A stretch of DNA of 28,932 nucleotides, taken from NCBI GenBank assembly GCA_009731375.1, contig BJOX01000368.1, positions 192,283-221,214 on the forward strand, read 5' to 3'. This stretch comes from Paulinella micropora. Lineage: Eukaryota > Cercozoa > Imbricatea > Euglyphida. A program made the translations under genes and the position numbers. Shown here in pieces: positions 15,269 to 28,932 of this stretch (position 1 is its first letter; each line of letters starts with the position of its first letter). The notes under the pieces are model-generated. The model worked only from the letters and a program-made list of their open reading frames with translations. It made no database searches and was not told the DNA's origin.

Positions 15269-18200
15269 CCCCCCTTATCACCCAAAAGACCCCACCTCCC
15301 ATCGTGGGTAGGCAACACTGCCCCCGCATACAACCCTCGAGCCATATACGAGCACCGATACCACGACTATCAACAAAGAATACAAGACCTCCGCCTGGGA
15401 TCATCAGGCCTATGTGTGCCCCACCTGCTAATGATAGCCATAGGAGCACGAGGGTACATTCCTGCGACGGGATATAAAGACAGACAGGAGTTTATACCGA
15501 GGAGAAGGGGACGACTCCCTGATATCCCGGCAGAAGATATTAAAAGCTTTATTATCGAATTCTGGGGTGACGAGCCTACGTGGCCGCGCTCACTGACAGA
15601 AGTGAAAAAGTGCCTGCGCACTCTTTTTGAAAATAATAAACCATATACGGTCATACTCCCGTACAATGAGAAGGCGATATGGGCGCAGGAGATACGGGAC
15701 CGGCTTATTGATCATCCGATACCGGTGCCCTCACGGAAGCAACACTTAGTGGTGGCTTGTCGTCTCGGGACTCGTGAGCAGAGCAGTGCATACATGCGCA
15801 AGCTCAGAGACCAGGACAAGTTGAAATTGATTCCTCAAGCATTCACATGCTTCGATGGTTTCTACACCCGAAAAGCTCCATTGCAATATGCGAGATTAAT
15901 AGATATGTTGGTAGGTCTGGCGGAGGACGACGAACCAGACACTGCCACATATGAAAAAACGGGAATGGACGATATATCAGAAGAAGAGTTGGGCTTGGAG
16001 GAGGACAGAGCACCCCTCAAGCATCACAAGAGAATGTCAGAGGAGGAGTTTAAGGCGGCGATAGACGAGAAATCGGCAGGAGGAGCAGGTACGGAGAAGG
16101 AGAAAGAGATTTTGAAAGAGAGATTGAAGGCGAACAAAATGATTTTTGACCCCCCTCAAGCGGGAGGTGTCAAGCCGGAAGACTTCACCGCGGTTATTTG
16201 TAAAATACCAGGTGCTCAGCCTTCCCCGGCGCCACGACGGGCAAATCTGAGTATACATGAAGCAAAGATCGCAGAAGAACAAGCACGGCAGTTACTCGAT
16301 GAGGATTTCATTGAGAGATCGACATCTCCAATAGTTTCCCAACCGAGACTGGTGCCTAAACCGGGAGGAGAATGGCGCTTAACGGTTAACTATGCCCGCG
16401 TCAATAAAATTTTAGAGGAGGAACGAAATCCATTACCTACTCTTGAAGAAGGAAGGCGAGTATTGCGGAACGCCAAGCTATACTCAGTCATTGATCTGAA
16501 GAATGGCTTCTGGCAAATTCCACTGGATGAAAAGTCCAGATGGCTGACTGCATTTGTAGTAGGAATGGAGATATATCAGTGGAAAGTACTTCCGATGGGA
16601 CTCAAACAGGCCCCGGGACTCTTTCAGAAAGCGATGCAAAGCATGCTGAGTAGCAAATATGATGACCAGACAGAGGGAGGTTTCATGAGGAGAAGAGGAC
16701 AGAAGGCGGGAAAGTACGCATTTTGTTACATCGATGACATTACCGTGTACTCCAATACGATGGAAGAGCACATCGACCATCTAACAGACATTTTCAGGGG
16801 TATCAAACTATTTGGCCTGAAATGTAATTTGAAAAAATGTCAACTCGCAAAGACAAGCGTGACATATTTGGGGTACGAAATCTCTTACAATAGAGTCTCG
16901 ATATCCAAAGAGAAGAGGGAGGAGATCATGAGCCGGCAGAGGCCGAAGAATCGCACAGAGCTGCACTCATTTCTTGCGATGGCGCAATATTACAGCCAGT
17001 TCATACCCAATTGGGGTGCAACTCGGGCTAAGTTGGAGAGAATGATCGACTTCGGTGATTTTGAGAAGTGGGATGATGAAGCCTTAGAAGCGTACAACAC
17101 GCTCAAAGATCTCATCTACAAAGATCCGAAGGATGGCGGACTCGTGCTGATGATGCCCGACTTTTCGAAGCAATTCGTAGTCGACACAGACGCATCAAAG
17201 TTCGCGATCGGCGCAGTCTTACAACAGGAAGATGAGGAGAAAAAGTTGCGCCCGATCATGTTTATAAGTAGAAAGTTGTGCTCGGCGGAGCGAAACTATT
17301 GTACGAGACAGAGAGAGGCACTGGCGGTGGTCTGGGCCCTCAAACGGTTGAGAGAGTATTTATGGGGTGGACCTCAGTTTATAGTAAGGACTGATCACCA
17401 GAATTTACTATGGCTGATGAATCATGAACAGACTGGCCGTCTAGCGAGATGGCAGGCATTCTTGTCATGTTTCAATTTTACAATGGTCCATCTACCCGGC
17501 AAGCGAAATGTTGTCGCTGACAGCCTCTCCAGGCTAGAGTTTCACTCAGAAGTGGCAGCTCTCGTATCATCAGCAGAAATGGAGGATCTATCCCCAGACT
17601 GCACATACGAAGTGCATCATATCGAGTCGATGCAGATGGCGAGAGGGGTCCGATATAACCGATCGGGTCTACGTCATAGCCCGCAAGGTCCGGATCATGG
17701 GATATGTTGTACAGCACATGTCCTCGAGGATGCTGAGTGGTCCTATGAAGCATATGAGAATATGAAGGCGGAGATAAAACAAGAAGAGATTAAGCAAGAA
17801 GCATATGCGGAACCCCCGCAGGAGAACAAGGAGGAGTTAGACGAAAACCCTGAGAGGATAGGAGTGCAGCTAGAGGATGGGACTATCCACATAGCCTCAC
17901 CCACTGCATGGAGACAGCAACAGGCTCTCGATCCGGAGTTCAAAGAGCTAATACAGCTATACAAGAACCCGAACGAGCTGAAAATGACGAAGGAGATTAA
18001 GGAGCAACAGAAGGAGATGGGGTGGAGAGACGGTCTCTTGTGGTACAAAGGCCAACACGGGCGCTATGCATCACAACCAGACAAATGGACTCTCTGGGTT
18101 CCTGAGAAACTCAGACACATCATTTTTGTCGCTGCTCATAACTGCCCACTACTGGCGCACCCGGGCCGACAAAGAACGCATATGTTCATTTCGAGACGAT

Positions 18201-20065
18201 TCTGGTGGAAGAAGATGAAGGAGAATATTGATGAACAGGTCAATGCATGCATCCCATGCAAGACATCCAAAACACCATTGAAGGCGAATTTTGGCCTGAT
18301 CGGGACTTTTCCTTTACACTTAGGAATGTTCGAGTTCTTACACACTGATCATGTAGGACCTTTCCCGGTCACGACGGAAGGTTACAGATACCTTCTAACG
18401 GCCATAGACAGAGCCACCAACTATGTATGGGTGGTCCCAGTCAAAGACGTTACGGGCGAAACAACAGCCAAGGCGTTGATTGACAGGATCATCTCACAGA
18501 TTGGGGTGCCGAGAAAAATATGCTCAGATCGAGGCTCTGACTTTAATAATGAAGTCATCGACAAGCTATCTGCATATTACGGCATGAAATGGCAATATGT
18601 CACCGCCTATAACCCCAGAGCGAACGGCAAGATAGAGCGGGTGCATAGACCCCTCAAGGCCGCGCTGAAGATGTATTGTATGAAGAAGGAGAACCAAAAG
18701 GCATGGGTGGAGGCAGCATCCTCGTTTGCCTTTGCTATGAATTGCCTACCCTCTACAGCGTTAGGTGGTTCAAAAGGTTCCGTCTCGCCATACCAATTGG
18801 TATATGGGCGTGAGCCCGCCATCCCAGCCTCACTGCTGCACCCAAAAGATTCATGGGCAGATCAGGATGAGCTGTTTGGGGTGAGACTTCGGGCGAAGAT
18901 GGAGGCGGAGCAAATAGTACAGGCGCATAGGGAGGCGGAGCGCAGGAAGACTGATGCTGAAGGTGTCAGGCAGGCACACCTGGATCAAGTCAGATTTCAG
19001 GTCGGGGATATTGTACTACTGTATCATCCTCAGGTTCCTCAGGGAGTCAGCTCGAAGCTGTTCATCCACTGGAAAGGACCATACCAGATCATGGAACAGA
19101 TGGGGCCTTTGAATTATAAAATCAGGGGCAGAGGAAAAGTTCAAATAGTCAATGTACGAAGGCTGATTAAGTATGATCCCTTCCTACTTGAAGATGAGTC
19201 CGTTGATCAAGCACTCAAACGGATGGAGGCTGACTTTAAAGAGGTCCCACCAATCAGTCAGGAGGATATCTCGGAACGGGATGCATACAGGGCACCAATT
19301 GCGGAGAAGGAGGAGGCTGAGCTGGAGAACAAGCGGGCCACCGACCGCAAAAGTGTGGCGGGGACTCAGACCCGCAAAAGGGTGGAGTCGAACGTGCCGG
19401 AAGGAAAGTTCACGGAGGCGCAAATAAGGAGAGCGCAAAATGACCTTATCTACGACCGACCGAGAAAGGCGATAAGGACGGCACGTTCGCAAGGAGTCCA
19501 TCAAGAGGGGAGCGATGACGGAGATCAAGACCCTCGCGCGGGCAATGACACTCTCGTTCACCCCAGTTGGAAAGAAGGAGATGCGATTGGACATATTTCA
19601 TGGGCCAAAGACGCTTTTTACTTGGTGAGGCCTGCGGCTCAACACGTAGCCGATGACACGCTCTCAGATTTATATCTCATGAGAGTCATGGCAGTACCTC
19701 ACAAACGCCATACGCGATCGAATCGAATTTCGACTGCGGCACAAATAATACAACCAGTCTTACATTTCTGGAGGAGTCTGGATCCAGTGGAAGATCCTAA
19801 AGTAAGACAATACCTTCCAGTATATAAAGACGCCAAGAAACTTGAGACATGGGATGATACCATATCTCCCACAGATAAAGATCATACCGCGTGGACCATA
19901 CAAGCACTACCACGAGGGGTGCTGGACATTCCTTTTGACTTGGCACAAGGCGCAATCCCTCACAAAATTTGGGACGTCCTCGAACAGTCTACCTTAGACT
20001 TAACTTTGGTTGGAAGTCCTCCACCAGGTAAAGGAGTCCGCGCGCGTACACGGCGTCTAAAGTAA
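15269..20065 (+). CDS. pol: Ty3/gypsy pol polyprotein (RT, RNase H, integrase)
   Basis: Open from 15269 (after an in-frame TGA) to TAA. The first in-frame ATG is at 15431; the annotated 1549 codons begin at GTG 15416, used here for numbering. Reverse transcriptase: about 300-490, with EWRLTVNYARVN, catalytic SVIDLKNGFWQ (Asp360), LPMGLKQAPGLFQ and YIDD (438-441). RNase H: about 585-710, VDTDASKFAIGAVL, Glu634, RTDHQNLLWL and VVADSLSR. Integrase: zinc finger His908, His915, Cys945, Cys948; catalytic Asp978, Asp1038 and Glu1074 with 35 residues between the last two; GPY/F-type module WKGPYQI at 1219. All catalytic residues are present and no stop interrupts the frame, which suggests a young copy. 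The first 280 residues lack a recognisable gag or protease, and residues 1-19 look like the end of a LINE endonuclease. A 290-residue C-terminal extension has no recognised domain; no chromodomain is evident. Confidence 0.92.
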   Translation, partial: PPLSPKRPHLPSWVGNTAPAYNPRAIYEHRYHDYQQRIQDLRLGSSGLCVPHLLMIAIGARGYIPATGYKDRQEFIPRRRGRLPDIPAEDIKSFIIEFWGDEPTWPRSLTEVKKCLRTLFENNKPYTVILPYNEKAIWAQEIRDRLIDHPIPVPSRKQHLVVACRLGTREQSSAYMRKLRDQDKLKLIPQAFTCFDGFYTRKAPLQYARLIDMLVGLAEDDEPDTATYEKTGMDDISEEELGLEEDRAPLKHHKRMSEEEFKAAIDEKSAGGAGTEKEKEILKERLKANKMIFDPPQAGGVKPEDFTAVICKIPGAQPSPAPRRANLSIHEAKIAEEQARQLLDEDFIERSTSPIVSQPRLVPKPGGEWRLTVNYARVNKILEEERNPLPTLEEGRRVLRNAKLYSVIDLKNGFWQIPLDEKSRWLTAFVVGMEIYQWKVLPMGLKQAPGLFQKAMQSMLSSKYDDQTEGGFMRRRGQKAGKYAFCYIDDITVYSNTMEEHIDHLTDIFRGIKLFGLKCNLKKCQLAKTSVTYLGYEISYNRVSISKEKREEIMSRQRPKNRTELHSFLAMAQYYSQFIPNWGATRAKLERMIDFGDFEKWDDEALEAYNTLKDLIYKDPKDGGLVLMMPDFSKQFVVDTDASKFAIGAVLQQEDEEKKLRPIMFISRKLCSAERNYCTRQREALAVVWALKRLREYLWGGPQFIVRTDHQNLLWLMNHEQTGRLARWQAFLSCFNFTMVHLPGKRNVVADSLSRLEFHSEVAALVSSAEMEDLSPDCTYEVHHIESMQMARGVRYNRSGLRHSPQGPDHGICCTAHVLEDAEWSYEAYENMKAEIKQEEIKQEAYAEPPQENKEELDENPERIGVQLEDGTIHIASPTAWRQQQALDPEFKELIQLYKNPNELKMTKEIKEQQKEMGWRDGLLWYKGQHGRYASQPDKWTLWVPEKLRHIIFVAAHNCPLLAHPGRQRTHMFISRRFWWKKMKENIDEQVNACIPCKTSKTPLKANFGLIGTFPLHLGMFEFLHTDHVGPFPVTTEGYRYLLTAIDRATNYVWVVPVKDVTGETTAKALIDRIISQIGVPRKICSDRGSDFNNEVIDKLSAYYGMKWQYVTAYNPRANGKIERVHRPLKAALKMYCMKKENQKAWVEAASSFAFAMNCLPSTALGGSKGSVSPYQLVYGREPAIPASLLHPKDSWADQDELFGVRLRAKMEAEQIVQAHREAERRKTDAEGVRQAHLDQVRFQVGDIVLLYHPQVPQGVSSKLFIHWKGPYQIMEQMGPLNYKIRGRGKVQIVNVRRLIKYDPFLLEDESVDQALKRMEADFKEVPPISQEDISERDAYRAPIAEKEEAELENKRATDRKSVAGTQTRKRVESNVPEGKFTEAQIRRAQNDLIYDRPRKAIRTARSQGVHQEGSDDGDQDPRAGNDTLVHPSWKEGDAIGHISWAKDAFYLVRPAAQHVADDTLSDLYLMRVMAVPHKRHTRSNRISTAAQIIQPVLHFWRSLDPVEDPKVRQYLPVYKDAKKLETWDDTISPTDKDHTAWTIQALPRGVLDIPFDLAQGAIPHKIWDVLEQSTLDLTLVGSPPPGKGVRARTRRLK

Positions 20066-20882
20066 GTATTTTTTTCTCTAGAAGTATTGTGGACCTGATC
20101 GATTGCGAACATAGCATTGATCCAATATGTCCCGACAACCTTACTTAGATATTAAAGCTACTACAGCATTCGTTCTTCTAGAGATTAACAAGACACAGCT
20201 GACAAAAAATAGGCATTCTATTCTCTTGCTTCGGCAGAGACAGACGAGACGGCCACGAAACAGCACCGTTACGGGATTGCTATTTGAGTGAGCGATGGTG
20301 TTTCCTGGATACGACCCGCATTAGTACCAGAATGATGATCTCATTAAAGACTCTACAGTCTAATCAAGAACTGATATATTTTAATAACATGAACTGCTAC
20401 ACCGGATTCCATCGATCTCTACTTGTATCGGCATATCGCAAGGTTAGGGCGCACTCAACCCAACTTCGGATATAGTCGTCAGACTTGATCACCTGACACT
20501 ATATTAAATGATACCGATTTATACAAGGGTATGTCTTCACAAAAAGTAAATGTATTTATGGAAACCGACGACCGGTTATTACATATATATGGAAATGGCG
20601 ACATTACATTATTACTCAACCATAAAACATTATACTTGGACATACTGCACAAATATCTTATCGACAGAAGAAAGAGGAAGATTTTAATATAGATACTGAA
20701 TGTGCTAGAGTATATATACGATTGGTACCGGGGCAAGTATCACTGTTGTTTTATAACGGCTAATTCGTGGGTTGATGTATCTTCATACATAACTCTAAAC
20801 GAATCTTAGTCAAAAAGGAAATCAGTTCAAAGCGTATTATGTCGGAAACGAAGTTCCGCCATAAAAAACTGGGAGGGGGTAA
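20066..20882 (+). other. 3' non-coding region of the retrotransposon
   Basis: AT-rich sequence with short open frames only. It ends in the purine-rich tract that would prime plus-strand synthesis. Nothing else is recognisable. Confidence 0.5.
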
Positions 20883-21522
20883 TGTGGACATCACTCCCCG
20901 AATTATCAGGTAAAAAACTTATTTATAGATTTCGTCTAGCCGGACATGTCTGAAATGCCAATTTGATCCTGATCTTTTGGCGGCTTTGTCTTTGCGTCAC
21001 TGAGCTAATATAACGAGACATCATTCTCTTTTTTGAGGACTGTGTTTGGTTATATTACCGACTTACTCTTCCATTGAGCTATCGTTGGGGATAGTTCAGA
21101 CCCGATAAGCCCAAAGTCCATCATAACACCTTGCGCAATGCCAACGAGTATTCAAAGAACCTGCGAATGTTCCACCAACATGAACACAACGAAACAACAA
21201 ATCAAAATCTCTGGAGAACCTACCCCACCGAATGTCATGAAACTACCCTTTCATACAGAAGGCTGCCCACACGTGTTCGGCCAGTCACGCTCGGCCACAT
21301 GTCTTTCCCCTTTTGAAGGTTCCGGTCTTCGGATTCGGTTCCCACTCAGTTGGGGGTTAAGCGTCGTACTGATTGCAAGTTACTTGTGATACAGTAGTTG
21401 CTCGGAGCCAACACGTGGACGCAAATGAGGCCTGACAACAGTCCTTATTGGTTTACGAATACTCATTAAAAACCCTCCCTTCGTAGTATTGTAACAATCT
21501 GGAGTCGCTAATAAAATCAACA
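20883..21522 (+). repeat. Candidate 3' LTR
   Basis: Begins TGTGGACATCACTCC directly after the polypurine-like tract and could end at ...AAAATCAACA. There is no second copy in the window to confirm the borders, so this rests on position and the TG...CA ends. Confidence 0.35.
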
Positions 21523-21559
21523 GGGTATGGAAATTTTCCCGGAGTCAGATTTTCGGAAA

Positions 21560-22001
21560 TTTTCTAGGTAGCTAGGTAGGTAGGCAGATAGGTAGGTTGA
21601 TAGGCAGATACCCGGCTGCTCATACAGGACTCAATGCAGCCATAGTGTTCTTAATAAGAGTTCGTTGTATCTGCCTACTTGAAGAGTTGTATACAAACTC
21701 ACAGAAGCGCATCATCAAAAATTCCCCGTCCGTGCTTTTTCTCTCGACACCCGTTTTTGCTTATCTACCTACCTACGCACCAGTCTACATACCTTAGGCT
21801 TTGGCTTATGCTTAGACTTAGGAGGCTTAGGCCCGCCCACCACCATTGCTAGCCACCTTCTGTTTATGTAACTTCGGACGTTATCGACGATAGTAAGTGA
21901 TTATTAATGAAGTAAAAGGCTTAGGTTCTCACACTTCCCTTCTAGCTGGCTAGGTAGGCAGGTAGGTATGAAGCATAACCCTATTAGTAGCCCTAACCGG
22001 C
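21560..22001. other. Intergenic tail with GGTA-type tetramer patches
   Basis: Short (GGTA)n/(GGCA)n stretches at 21564-21610 and 21950-21970 flank unique sequence. No supported gene. The stop codon of the minus-strand BRCT gene follows at 22002-22004. Confidence 0.6.
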
Positions 22002-28769
<6,768 letters not shown>

Positions 28770-28813
28770 CTAATGATACCCCCGCAAGGGCAGTTCCAAC
28801 ACTTCCAGACGGG

Positions 28814-28932
28814 CCGGTATGTTCAATGAAAATACTGGTCCACACGGACCGGTATGTTCAATGAAAATACTGGTGGCACCGACGGGAATCGAACTGGCGA
28901 CAGGGCCCAGATGGTAGAACTTGACCACTGGG
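28814..28932 (-). mobile_element. tRNA-derived SINE copy with duplicated tail, cut by window end
   Basis: 28846-28932 matches 1-87 with three differences and contains the B-box-like AGTTCGATTCC (28895-28885); the A-box is cut off by the window edge. The SINE tail, about 26 bp (CCGGTATG...ATACTGGT on the plus strand), occurs a second time at 28814-28839, separated by nine bases. It begins 45 bp upstream of the first tentative BRCT exon, in the same orientation. Confidence 0.72.

Larger units (their letters stand above)
14568..21522 (+). mobile_element. Ty3/gypsy-type retrotransposon, 5' end atypical
   Basis: The core is the intact pol frame to 20065. At 20864-20880 a purine-rich tract (aaaaaactgggagggggt) is followed by TG at 20883, the arrangement of a polypurine tract and the start of a 3' LTR. 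A CA end at 21522 would give a 640-bp LTR. No matching 5' LTR and no gag or aspartic protease (D-T/S-G) motif is seen upstream. The 5' part is instead endonuclease-like sequence of a non-LTR element. The boundaries are therefore provisional. It lies between the 3' ends of two convergent genes. Confidence 0.55.

Overview
This is a window of nuclear DNA from an intron-rich, probably single-celled eukaryote (an alga or another protist; the sequence alone does not settle the lineage). The signs are genes split into very short exons (33-260 bp) with GT-AG introns, a tRNA-derived SINE, a Ty3/gypsy-type retrotransposon, and microsatellites over roughly half the window. There are three assembly gaps (6666-7096, 9288-9309, 10505-10514). 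Most long open frames here are translated microsatellites (poly-YV, poly-MY, poly-LS and similar) and are not genes.

Layout. 1-100: tRNA-like SINE (minus strand); nearly the same sequence recurs at 28846-28932, so the window starts and ends inside one repeat family. 103-760: AT-rich microsatellites. 793-1910: a possible minus-strand exon, a small foldback (MITE-like) element and a palindromic 20-bp minisatellite. 1933-4482: hexamer and tetramer satellites that switch strand. 4490-7237: low-repeat DNA with two further foldbacks and fragments of an unidentified plus-strand gene ending at 7237. 7630-13579: a plus-strand gene that I could splice into 15 exons with phase matching at every junction, giving a 380-residue Ppx/GppA-family phosphatase-like protein. 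13580-22001: the space between two convergent genes, occupied by a Ty3/gypsy element. Its pol frame is intact and fused at its 5' end to the remains of a LINE-type restriction-like endonuclease. 22002-28769: a minus-strand gene, lacking its 5' end, assembled from 17 exons into a 366-residue tandem-BRCT C-terminus of 53BP1/Crb2 type. One BRCT domain is interrupted by a basic patch and a microsatellite-encoded polyglutamate tract.

The two reconstructed genes are tail to tail and share one architecture: tiny exons separated by introns filled almost entirely with microsatellite. Three features stand out. First, several BRCT-gene exons have decayed partial copies ('exon echoes') stranded between microsatellites in neighbouring introns, and one exon has an exact 51-bp tandem duplication that includes its splice acceptor. 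Second, two introns contain mirror-ordered arrays whose unit changes step by step toward the middle and back again (AAGT to AAGC to CAGCC to AAGC to AAGT; TATC through telomere-like CCCTAA and back to TATC). Third, the retrotransposon pol frame is joined to endonuclease sequence from another retroelement class. Exon models, motifs and phases were read by eye; family assignments rest on motif recognition, not on a database search.
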